Shown here in pieces: positions 53,796 to 62,347 of a DNA stretch of 64,000 nt. Position 1 is the first letter of the stretch; each line of letters starts with the position of its first letter. The notes beneath the pieces are model-generated. The model searched no databases and was not told where the DNA came from. It worked only from the letters and a program-made list of their open reading frames with translations. Source of the stretch: Yoonia maritima. Its GTDB lineage: Bacteria > Pseudomonadota > Alphaproteobacteria > Rhodobacterales > Rhodobacteraceae. Both the position numbers and the translations under genes were made by a program. The stretch lies in assembly GCF_002933395.1 (NCBI RefSeq), contig NZ_CM009490.1, forward strand, positions 124,001-188,000, given 5' to 3'.

Positions 53796-56700
53796 CTAGT
53801 CCAACATTGTCTGGGGGCATGCAAATTCGGCAATCGCAGGAAGCCGGAACGGGTTATTCACACTTCCTGCGGTTACGCGAAACGCTACCTGACGGTTATC
53901 AACCGTGAAAGCTGCATCAAATTCGTTGTCCGAAACGGTGGAAATACGGGCCAAGTCAAACAGACGGAAGGGGGACCATTCACCCCCGGTACTCAGCGCG
54001 TCTTCGCGATTTCCAGGCAGGATGGTGATACGCGACGTTGACGCGGAATCGCCCGGCCATGCAAGCGATCGTTTTTCCGCGCGGTCTAAGCCATGTACCG
54101 AATTTCCACCGCCAATTTCTACGAGCGCAATGCGAGAATTTGGGTCAAGCGACAGCAGATCAAAGGTGACATTCACACGCGGTTTGGTTTCCCCACTTGG
54201 GAAAAATGCGGTCCGAATTGCAGCCGCGCGTTGGAACTGTTGCAACGCGACCGAACTTTCTCCAGATGTTCCCAGCCCCCCGTTCCACGTCCATGGATCT
54301 GTCGAGACATTAACAAAACTAGCAAGATTTTGATCGAAGAAAGTCTGAAATAGTCCCGCTGGGCCAAACATACGCGTAAAGTCATTCAACGTGACTTCGG
54401 CCACTCCTTGGGGATGAAAAGGATAGCGCCCTGTCACCGCACGACGACATTCAATTGCACCTTCTGCCGCCCATAGCTGAGACACCTGACGACGCGCGCG
54501 GTTCATTGCGGTGCCCGCCAAATCCGTCGCAAAGCCAACGGTCCACGCATCGACCGGTGCAGGCAAGGTCCGCCCTACGGTCACGAGTTGCTGCACCGCC
54601 ACATTTAACTGACTATCTGCCGCAAACACTTCGGTTGCGCGCGCGTCTGTCGCGCTAACGCGGCCTAACTGTTGTGCAATGTCATCCAAAAGCGGGGCAA
54701 TTTGATCGCCATCTTCTTCGTTTTCTGCATTTGCTAATGATCGGCGCAGTTGACGAAATGGATCAGGCGCGGCCAACGGGTCAAACGCAAGATCACTCGC
54801 GCGGACCAAAGACGTCATTGGTGCATCGCTCTGGCCAAGAGCACCTGTCAAATTGGTTGCCGTGGATATTTCGCTGGCTAATCGACCAATCGGATCAGCC
54901 TGCGACGCCAGCAACGCCACCAAGTCCGATGCATCTGCCAAACCGTTTGGAGGCGTAATTTTCAGGTCGGACACCAGCGCGCGCCACTCCCCTTCGAATT
55001 CGGTCCAGTACAGTTGAACTGCGTCGCGCGTAATATCGCTGACGCTGGTGATACGCGGGGCGTTTGGGCCACGCACCCAGTCTTCGTTCGAAGCGATTTC
55101 AGCCAGTGTTCCGACGAATGGCAAGACAACTGTGTGATAACCTTCGCGCGTATAAAGCCCTGCGATGCCATCCCCAATAGGAACACCTGATGATCGTACA
55201 AATGCCGATGACCCAGCCGGACCAAGCGCAACAGCAGGTGACCAAACACCTAAATCACGCGCGGTTTTGCGGGTCGCAAGCAGATCCAACGTACGCTGTG
55301 CGGGGCTGCGATTGGCGATAATTTCACGCGTGTCAGAAACAAGCGCATCATCGATGGCCATCACAGGCAATTCACCAATTTCGAGCATGGCACTCATGTG
55401 GCGCATCAATTCGGTGCGTGTTCTTGATCGGCCTGAACCGGGGTAAATATCTGCAAAAATTGTCTCGGCTTGGGCAAGTAACGCATCCGGGTCAATTGGC
55501 CCTAGACCCGCCAGTGACAAGTAATGTTTGAGCGTCTCAAAGGCGTCAGCTTCACTTAGGTCCGGCGTTTTCAACCGATCCTGAAGGGCAACCATATAGC
55601 GCGGCATCAGATACGCACCAAGCGCCTCGGCGTAAACTTCGCTATGGCGTGCCACGATACGGCGTTCTTGTCCTAACCCCATACCAACCCGCCAAATTGG
55701 GGCGTCATCTGCCTGCATATCGAAAGAGGCGGGAGCCTGTTTGATCAAGTTAAGCGCTGGTAGAACGCGCAAAAAATCAGGGTCTGCAACGGCAGTAACG
55801 GGGATGTTTACAGCACGATCATCGTATTGCGCCAGCACGTTTTCGGCCTGAACAAGCGCCCGAGAATTGAACATATAGGACCCAATCCATGATCCCGCGA
55901 GCAAAACGGCACCCACGCCGACAACACCATATGCAATACCCGTTGCAATACGTTTACGCCGACTAGACCGGCGATCACGTGACACCAAAGCGGCTTCGCC
56001 CAAAATCACATTGCCAAACAATCGATTTACGAAAAAGCTACGGTTCATGGAACGGGCAGGTGCGACTGCATTGCGTTGCGCATCTATTTCTTGGGTCGCA
56101 GATGCAAAATAGACGCCTCGGATCATCGGCTCGGCGACGTTTGCATTCCCCGAGGCGAGCTCTTCAATAATTTCACGTAAGCTATCGTGCAATGCGGCGA
56201 CTTGGGCCGGAAAACGAAAGATTGCGCCACGCCGCGCGATGTCGGTTTCCTGTTGTAAGCGTTCCAAAAGCAAACCAGCTAGGCGATCTTGAAGCGCGCG
56301 AAACTCGCGGCTGAATATTTCAGGCAACGTTCCGGGTGTGGTCGTTTCCCAATCAAACGTCATGCCCCAAACCTGTTCGCGCGACTGACCGCCAAGCTCT
56401 TCGAAAAACTGCGAAAACCCGTTCAGTTTGTCAGCTTTTGTTAGGACAACATAAACCGGAATACGTGCACCCAGTGTTTCATCAATTTCTGACAACCGTT
56501 GACGGATAGCACGGGTTTCGCGCAACCGCTCGTCTGGGTCCTGCATCAGCAAGTCAGTTAAAGACAATGTAAGGATGATGCCATTGATCGGTTGCGCGCG
56601 ACGGTGTTTGCGCAACATTGCAAGAAACCCTAAAAACCCTTTGTGGTCGCGTTCACGTTGGCTGTCTTGCGTGGTGTAGCGGCCCGCAGTGTCGATCAAA

Positions 56701-57266
56701 ATCGCCCGATCCGTGAACCACCAATTGCAGTTGCGCGTACCGCCGACGCCCTGCACAGGTTCGGCACCCATCGCATCCCCCAAAGGAAACTTTAGCCCTG
56801 AATTGGTCAGCAGCGTGGTCTTACCAGCACCCGGCGGACCCATCATCAGGTACCATGGAAATTCGTAAGCATACCCCATGCGGCGGCGCGCGACCTTGCG
56901 CATCAATACCATCGCCGCCTGCAGGCGCGTTTGCAGCTGGGCGATATCTTCGCGGGTTTCAGATGCTGCACGTTCTTCTTCGGTTTGTACCGCATCATCT
57001 TCTAGCGCTTTGTCGGCGCGGCGGTTACGAAACCACGATACAAGCGTCCAAACCAGCCAGATGAATAAAACCACACCGATAGCGGTCAGACGTTGCCCTA
57101 CTGTCGTCAGCGGGGCGAAGTCGCCAATCGCCAGCTTTGGGCCGAAAATCCAGATCACGGCACAGATTGCGCCGACCCAGATCAAGGATAGAAAACGCCG
57201 CCCCAAAACGCTGGTGTAGCTGTCCAGCGTCGAACGCAAATTGGTCCACATGCCAAGAGGATTCAT
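53796..57266 (-). CDS. tssM: T6SS membrane-complex protein TssM (IcmF)
   Basis: An 1156-residue inner-membrane protein. Two N-terminal helices (about 24-42 and 62-79) are followed by a cytoplasmic NTPase-like domain with Walker A GPPGAGKT (143-150), a third helix (about 438-462) and a long periplasmic part ending in the DUF1215-type C-terminus (PFHPQGVAEVTLNDFTRMFGPAGLF). It links TssL and, in other systems, TssJ. It overlaps the tssL stop by four bases. The intact Walker A suggests nucleotide use. Confidence 0.95.
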   Translation of the reverse strand: MNPLGMWTNLRSTLDSYTSVLGRRFLSLIWVGAICAVIWIFGPKLAIGDFAPLTTVGQRLTAIGVVLFIWLVWTLVSWFRNRRADKALEDDAVQTEEERAASETREDIAQLQTRLQAAMVLMRKVARRRMGYAYEFPWYLMMGPPGAGKTTLLTNSGLKFPLGDAMGAEPVQGVGGTRNCNWWFTDRAILIDTAGRYTTQDSQRERDHKGFLGFLAMLRKHRRAQPINGIILTLSLTDLLMQDPDERLRETRAIRQRLSEIDETLGARIPVYVVLTKADKLNGFSQFFEELGGQSREQVWGMTFDWETTTPGTLPEIFSREFRALQDRLAGLLLERLQQETDIARRGAIFRFPAQVAALHDSLREIIEELASGNANVAEPMIRGVYFASATQEIDAQRNAVAPARSMNRSFFVNRLFGNVILGEAALVSRDRRSSRRKRIATGIAYGVVGVGAVLLAGSWIGSYMFNSRALVQAENVLAQYDDRAVNIPVTAVADPDFLRVLPALNLIKQAPASFDMQADDAPIWRVGMGLGQERRIVARHSEVYAEALGAYLMPRYMVALQDRLKTPDLSEADAFETLKHYLSLAGLGPIDPDALLAQAETIFADIYPGSGRSRTRTELMRHMSAMLEIGELPVMAIDDALVSDTREIIANRSPAQRTLDLLATRKTARDLGVWSPAVALGPAGSSAFVRSSGVPIGDGIAGLYTREGYHTVVLPFVGTLAEIASNEDWVRGPNAPRITSVSDITRDAVQLYWTEFEGEWRALVSDLKITPPNGLADASDLVALLASQADPIGRLASEISTATNLTGALGQSDAPMTSLVRASDLAFDPLAAPDPFRQLRRSLANAENEEDGDQIAPLLDDIAQQLGRVSATDARATEVFAADSQLNVAVQQLVTVGRTLPAPVDAWTVGFATDLAGTAMNRARRQVSQLWAAEGAIECRRAVTGRYPFHPQGVAEVTLNDFTRMFGPAGLFQTFFDQNLASFVNVSTDPWTWNGGLGTSGESSVALQQFQRAAAIRTAFFPSGETKPRVNVTFDLLSLDPNSRIALVEIGGGNSVHGLDRAEKRSLAWPGDSASTSRITILPGNREDALSTGGEWSPFRLFDLARISTVSDNEFDAAFTVDNRQVAFRVTAGSVNNPFRLPAIAEFACPQTMLD

Positions 57267-58747
57267 GGTTGCGTCTCCGGTGTGTTGGTTTGTGGATCAG
57301 CGGAAAAATCGTCCGCGTCGCCTTGGCTGAACAAAGATGGTGGTACAGCTTGGCCAGCCCCCCGCACGATAATTTCTGTACGGCGGTTTGCTTCGCGACC
57401 TTGGGCTGTATCATTATCGCCGATTGGCCGGGTGTCTGCCTCGCCGCGGACCTCGATCCGGTCGCTTCCGATATAGCTAGCCAAAATATCGCGCACTGCG
57501 CTTGCGCGGGCGTTAGACAAATGAAAGTTCGATGGAAATGGGGCTGAACGGATTGGTTGGTTATCGGTGTGACCCAGAACAGTCACGTCAAAATTCTCGG
57601 CCGTTAGGGCTTGTCCAATCCGATCAAAAATAGGCAGCGATTCATCGTTGATCCGAGCTCCACCAACGTCAAATGTTCCATTGTTTTTCACACGTACAAG
57701 CACTGCATCGCCATTGCGAAACACCCGAACAAGGCCTTCGTCGATCTCAGGTTGAAGGAATGACAGAAAAATTTCGATAGGCGGAATTGTTGGCGCGACA
57801 GGTGTAGGGATAGGATCAGGCGTCGGCACGACAATCGCTGGTTCAACGGGCGGGGGGGCTTCTTTGACAGGTTCTGGAATGAATAATGTTGGCGTGCCAT
57901 TCGGCGGCAGCGTCGCCATACGTGCCAGCGTTGTATCAGACGCGCGTCCCAACAACACCGAAAACACCAAAAACAGCAGCGCCAACGCAAGCACAAGCAA
58001 GCCAGTGATTAGCCAGAATCGCACGTCAGATCGCAAAGGCGCGTGTGCGGCTTCTTCACCACGCCAATTAGGTGACAAATCGCGGTCAACAGCGCCGAAT
58101 TGACCGCGGAGCACCCGGTAAAGACTGTCACGCGTGTGGGCTAATTCCATTCCACCACGGGCGGACACCCGCGTACGTCCCTCGAACCCAAGCGACAGGC
58201 ATAGGTAAATCAGCAACAAAAGATCCCGGTTCGCACCCGCGTTTGTTTGAAAATGCGCAAGCAATTCAAAAACTTTATCACCGCCGGTCACATCATGATG
58301 GAAGGTCGAAACCAATCCTTCGACAGCCCAGCCTTCGCCCCACGGGCGGTTGCGGATTACATCGTCAAGTGTGGCACACACAACGTAGTGGGCCGCGCGT
58401 GCCTGTTCAGGTGAAATTCCATCAGCGCTTAGTTTGGTTTCATAGGCTTTGACCGCGCGAATTGTATCACGCCGCAGCTCTGTCATTTCGGGGGCTGCTT
58501 CGCGTTCACGCAAGGCATGCGCAAGATTTAGCAGCGGTGACGCCTCTGCCACCATCAATGGGACATCATCCCCGTCAATGCGAAAACCGCTAAGGATATC
58601 AGGTACAGATAGCGCAGAAACCGTTTTTAGCTCGGGTACTGGCTCGAGACTGGTTTCGACAACAAACGGATCATGGCGGCGTTTCCCCGGTGTGGGCAAA
58701 ACGATGCGGCCAGGTTCAGTGTTGGAAGGATCCTTAGGGGGTTTCAC
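57263..58747 (-). CDS. tssL: T6SS membrane-complex protein TssL with OmpA-like domain
   Basis: About 494 residues. The N-terminal DotU domain (LLNLAHALREREAAPEMTEL, RAAHYVVCATLDDVI, FFHLLA-type segment as FELLAHFQT) precedes one membrane helix (FWLITGLLVLALALLFLVF), a proline-rich linker and a C-terminal OmpA peptidoglycan-binding domain with VLGHTDNQPI and SNARASAVRDIL. The start is GTG at 58747 (GTGA overlap with tssK), in keeping with other joins; TTG at 58762 is possible. The peptidoglycan anchor is built in. Confidence 0.93.
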   Translation of the reverse strand: MKPPKDPSNTEPGRIVLPTPGKRRHDPFVVETSLEPVPELKTVSALSVPDILSGFRIDGDDVPLMVAEASPLLNLAHALREREAAPEMTELRRDTIRAVKAYETKLSADGISPEQARAAHYVVCATLDDVIRNRPWGEGWAVEGLVSTFHHDVTGGDKVFELLAHFQTNAGANRDLLLLIYLCLSLGFEGRTRVSARGGMELAHTRDSLYRVLRGQFGAVDRDLSPNWRGEEAAHAPLRSDVRFWLITGLLVLALALLFLVFSVLLGRASDTTLARMATLPPNGTPTLFIPEPVKEAPPPVEPAIVVPTPDPIPTPVAPTIPPIEIFLSFLQPEIDEGLVRVFRNGDAVLVRVKNNGTFDVGGARINDESLPIFDRIGQALTAENFDVTVLGHTDNQPIRSAPFPSNFHLSNARASAVRDILASYIGSDRIEVRGEADTRPIGDNDTAQGREANRRTEIIVRGAGQAVPPSLFSQGDADDFSADPQTNTPETQP

Positions 58748-60081
58748 GCGCGAATTCCCCAAAGTTCAAGTTCAAGACCCGGAAAATCTGATGAAAAGTG
58801 CAGCGCTATCGTGCCGGATGCAACAATTTCGCGCCACATCTCGCCTGTGGTATCCAGTTCAAAATAGGTGTTGCCACTGCGAAACGGCAACTGGCGCGGG
58901 GCGACGGGCATTGGGCGCACATCAACGCCGGGCAAGGCCACATTGACCAATTCTGAAATACGTTCGACGGGCCCAACTTTGATTTGATTTGGCAACAGAC
59001 GACGCAGTTTTTCGGCTGTAATGCTCGAACGGACAGCCAATACCAAACCAGCGTCTGTCTTAAGGCCAGAATCCGAAATCATCCCAACACGGACACCATG
59101 GCGGCGTTCCTCAAGCGGAATAAGAACCGCGCTTTGATCCAAGACTGCCGACAAAGCGCGCCGCAACTCTGTCATGACCGGAACAAATGTCGCCGCAGGG
59201 TCAGCATGGCGATATTCGGGTAACTCTGCAGGCAAGCGGGATGTTGCGGTAAAGGTCGCCAGCTCTCCAGCAAGCGAAATCAAGGCGCGATAGGCCGTTT
59301 CAGGATGAATTTGTGCCGCCTGCGCCGCTAAATGGGCAATTGTTGGCGTGGTCCGGTTCAATGCCTGTAGCATTAAATAGTCGCCAAGTTCTGCTGACCC
59401 CCGCAAAGACGGATCACCAGTTCGCCGTGCAATCGCTTCGGATCGGTGGCGCAGTAACCCAAGTAATTCATTCAAAAATCCGCTTAAATGTGGCGAGGCA
59501 CCGACATTCATAACCGGTGGTATCATCTCATCGTCAAGAACAACCGCGAGGTCGGATCGCACTTCAATCACGTGCGCCAGCTTAATCGTTTCCAATCCGG
59601 CAAGTTCTTCGTTGCTATGACGCAACCCAAGATCCATGCGCCCGATTTCGATGGCCGCGTTGAACGACGTGTCGGCATTGGCATCATCAGCATCAAGGTC
59701 TTCGCGCGTCATGCGTACCCCCGTGGCACCGCCCGCTGGGGCGAACTCGGCGGCACCGGGGCGCAGCATCGGCAGCGTAAGGTGAATGTCTAAATCCGAC
59801 ATTCCTTCGGTTAGCTTTATCGGTGCGGGAAGATCACACTGATCAGGTGCGGAAAACGGTGTCCCGTCTGGTAGAATCCCTTTGATCGACGAAAGACCAA
59901 ACCGCCCAATCCCCAATGCCGCTTTGTCGATAGACATTTCAAGAATGCCCCAAGGATAAGGTGCCAAGGGGCGCGTTGCGTCGCGCACCAACTGATCAGT
60001 CCAACGATCAGACTGCTGAAAGTGCTGCACCCTAAGGAACATACCTTCTGTCCAGGCAACGCGGTTCCGGATTTTTGCCAT
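58744..60081 (-). CDS. tssK: T6SS baseplate protein TssK
   Basis: A 445-residue baseplate protein. The N-terminal KIRNRVAWTEGMFLRVQHFQQSDR is the family hallmark; VVLDDEMIPPV and FLNELLGLLRHRSEAIA follow, and the C-terminal domain resembles phage receptor-binding folds. It connects baseplate and membrane complex through TssL. It shares one base with the fha stop (TGATG) and overlaps the tssL start. Confidence 0.95.
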   Translation of the reverse strand: MAKIRNRVAWTEGMFLRVQHFQQSDRWTDQLVRDATRPLAPYPWGILEMSIDKAALGIGRFGLSSIKGILPDGTPFSAPDQCDLPAPIKLTEGMSDLDIHLTLPMLRPGAAEFAPAGGATGVRMTREDLDADDANADTSFNAAIEIGRMDLGLRHSNEELAGLETIKLAHVIEVRSDLAVVLDDEMIPPVMNVGASPHLSGFLNELLGLLRHRSEAIARRTGDPSLRGSAELGDYLMLQALNRTTPTIAHLAAQAAQIHPETAYRALISLAGELATFTATSRLPAELPEYRHADPAATFVPVMTELRRALSAVLDQSAVLIPLEERRHGVRVGMISDSGLKTDAGLVLAVRSSITAEKLRRLLPNQIKVGPVERISELVNVALPGVDVRPMPVAPRQLPFRSGNTYFELDTTGEMWREIVASGTIALHFSSDFPGLELELWGIRA

Positions 60082-61337
60082 CAGATATCTTCCCGTGTGT
60101 CTTCGATGTTGGCCGCAAGTGTTTCGCGCAAAGTGCCGAGGTTCAGCGGTGAATTGTCTTCTGTCCAGCGCCGCATGTTTTCATCCCACGCGGCGGCCTT
60201 TGGGCGTAAACGTTCCGACATCGCGCTTTTGCTGGCGACGGCGGCGCGAATATTGTCTGGATCAAGCCTATCGCGTGCGTGTGTGATGGTCGCTAGTAGG
60301 GTCTCAAAAACCGCGGTTTGTCGGGCCAAAGTGGCGTCAATCCGCCGTGATAGCCCAAGGCAGATGTCGCCTTGTAAATCTGACAAGATTGCGCCCGGAT
60401 CCATTGTAACTTGATCGCGCGCTTGCGCCGTTTGGGGCGTTACATCAAAATCGTTCAATATGCGATTAAGGTTGCGTTCCATCTCGGCTAGCCCGGCCAA
60501 GGTAGCGGCAAGCGCCGTACCCGCATTTGCAAGTTGAATTTCGTCAGGCGCGTCGACTTCGCCGTCATAAAGACCTGCAGCTTCGCGCAGAATACGCGCG
60601 TCAGGTTGAGATTGTACTGGATCTGGCCTGTGATCCGTTTGGTTCATGTTTACCGATTGGCGGTTGGGCGCGCCCTGTTCCGCCCGATTTGCCGTATCGC
60701 TTGCAGGCACGTTCCAGTCATCTGGAAGCATCTTATGCGATGTATCGAAAGGATCGGAAGTGTTCGCCCCAAACGGGTTTGTGAAAGCGGGATTAGGAAC
60801 CAAGGGATCAGACGCAGAAGAGTCCCCACCATACGCCCCCAAACGGTCCCAATCGGGACGGCTGCGGTTCGGCGCGGCGGTAAAGCTGTCTAACCATTCC
60901 TCACCAGTACGCCCCGGCAATGGGCCAGAGGCCGCGTCGCCACCGGGACTAACGTCTGATAAGATTGCACTGATTGTTGGCTGAGTTGTATCACGATAGG
61001 CATCCGCACCCCCCGAAAGATTGGGCATTACATCTGCCTGTGCGATATGCGCCGTCAATAAATGCGGACCAATTTCGATTTCTGCACCTTGATGAAGCGG
61101 CAGTTCTGCACCTACATTGAGAGACTGACCATTGACGCTGACATGGCCAAAACCTTCGATCAAAAATTGATCGTTGTCACTGCGCACAAAGGCGTCGCCT
61201 TGCATGGCGCTAAGCTCTGCGGTCAAGCGCCAAGTGTTGCCCGCGCCGGTCCCAATTGAAAACTGGGTAGTCCCATCAATCACCCGTGATGTTCCCGCCG
61301 CATGACCCGAGCGCAACGTTAAAGTAAGCGTTTTCAT
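60081..61337 (-). CDS. T6SS FHA-domain protein, FHA core degenerate
   Basis: A 418-residue TagH/Fha-type protein. The first 95 residues look like an FHA domain by position and strand pattern (QFSIGTGAGNTW, VSVNGQSL), but GR becomes GT (29-30) and the SRxH loop reads SAMQGD (43-48), losing the phosphothreonine-contacting residues; the Asn of VNG stays. The rest is low-complexity (160-270) plus a C-terminal helical TagH part (IQLANAGTALAATLAGLAEM). It lies between tssG and tssK. Confidence 0.88.
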   Translation of the reverse strand: MKTLTLTLRSGHAAGTSRVIDGTTQFSIGTGAGNTWRLTAELSAMQGDAFVRSDNDQFLIEGFGHVSVNGQSLNVGAELPLHQGAEIEIGPHLLTAHIAQADVMPNLSGGADAYRDTTQPTISAILSDVSPGGDAASGPLPGRTGEEWLDSFTAAPNRSRPDWDRLGAYGGDSSASDPLVPNPAFTNPFGANTSDPFDTSHKMLPDDWNVPASDTANRAEQGAPNRQSVNMNQTDHRPDPVQSQPDARILREAAGLYDGEVDAPDEIQLANAGTALAATLAGLAEMERNLNRILNDFDVTPQTAQARDQVTMDPGAILSDLQGDICLGLSRRIDATLARQTAVFETLLATITHARDRLDPDNIRAAVASKSAMSERLRPKAAAWDENMRRWTEDNSPLNLGTLRETLAANIEDTREDI

Positions 61338-62347
61338 ACTTTGCCCCCCAGTGATGTTGTACTGTGCCGGGGTGATGACCCAATAACTGCATCACCACTG
61401 TGATCCATAACCGGCGCACTGCGCGCCCAAGAGTTCCAGCCCAAACGCGGTGCTGGTCCATCACCACCAAGCTGAGTTTCAGGTACATCCCGACGGTCGA
61501 GTATGATTTGAATGTCGTAGTCTAACACCGGTCCGACATAGAATTTGACCAAACGGCGTAATCGATCAAGCCGAGGCTGCCCTTCTTCGAGGGTGACAAA
61601 ATCCGCATAGCGGACCGGGCCGATCACCAGTCGCACCTGACCTGCCCTGTCGGGCACTTGGGTGCCCGCACCGGATGTAATGCCCAATTGTGTGCTGCCA
61701 TCCATGCGTGATTGTTCGGCAAGAGGCAGCATGCGCCAGCGTAAATGGAACTGCTCTATCTTCACGGGTAGTCCGGTTTCTGCGCCTACCAACGCGCTCA
61801 GGCCTTCTGCGCTTCGGGTTTGTTGGGCAAACAGCCCGGCATAACGCAATATTTCATCGCCGGGCAGGGGGGATAGGTCTGTAATCTTAGCTGTACCAAG
61901 CCCCAACATGCTTCGCATCATCGTGAGGATACGCGGCGCGGCCTGGTCGCTAAACGACCATTGCAGCTGTCTGGCAACATCGTATTTTTCGACTGTCGCA
62001 ACAAACAGATGTGTCAGCCGATCCGTAAACGCATCGACAAACGCAGCAAGACCACCGGCACGCCTGCGCCGATCACGGGCAGCTATTTCATTGTAGACTG
62101 GCGGCAAAGGGGACAGCGGCCCGAATAACCCAACAATACTAGTGTCCAAAACGACAGCTTGGTCCGTCTCGGTGGCACTACTGATTGCAGCATGTGACAG
62201 GCGGCGTTCAGGGGCTGATACGATAACCAATGCACGCTCGCTTTGCTTTGCCGCGCGCTGTGCTACGCGGATACCGGTTGCGGCATCAAAGACCTTTGGG
62301 TTGGTCACAAGCGCGTGGATATCGCTGGTTGTTGTGTGTCCCGTCAT
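61334..62347 (-). CDS. tssG: T6SS baseplate protein TssG
   Basis: A 337-residue baseplate protein. The family segments FGPLSPLPPVYNEIAARDRRR and LFVATVEKYDVARQLQWSF, YAGLFAQQTRSAEGL and RLVIGPVRYADFVTL are present. I place the start at ATG 62347, overlapping the tssF stop (ATGA), because the other joins in the operon use this form; an earlier start at 62383 lies inside tssF. TssG and TssF form the baseplate wedge with TssE and TssK. Confidence 0.94.
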   Translation of the reverse strand: MTGHTTTSDIHALVTNPKVFDAATGIRVAQRAAKQSERALVIVSAPERRLSHAAISSATETDQAVVLDTSIVGLFGPLSPLPPVYNEIAARDRRRRAGGLAAFVDAFTDRLTHLFVATVEKYDVARQLQWSFSDQAAPRILTMMRSMLGLGTAKITDLSPLPGDEILRYAGLFAQQTRSAEGLSALVGAETGLPVKIEQFHLRWRMLPLAEQSRMDGSTQLGITSGAGTQVPDRAGQVRLVIGPVRYADFVTLEEGQPRLDRLRRLVKFYVGPVLDYDIQIILDRRDVPETQLGGDGPAPRLGWNSWARSAPVMDHSGDAVIGSSPRHSTTSLGGKV

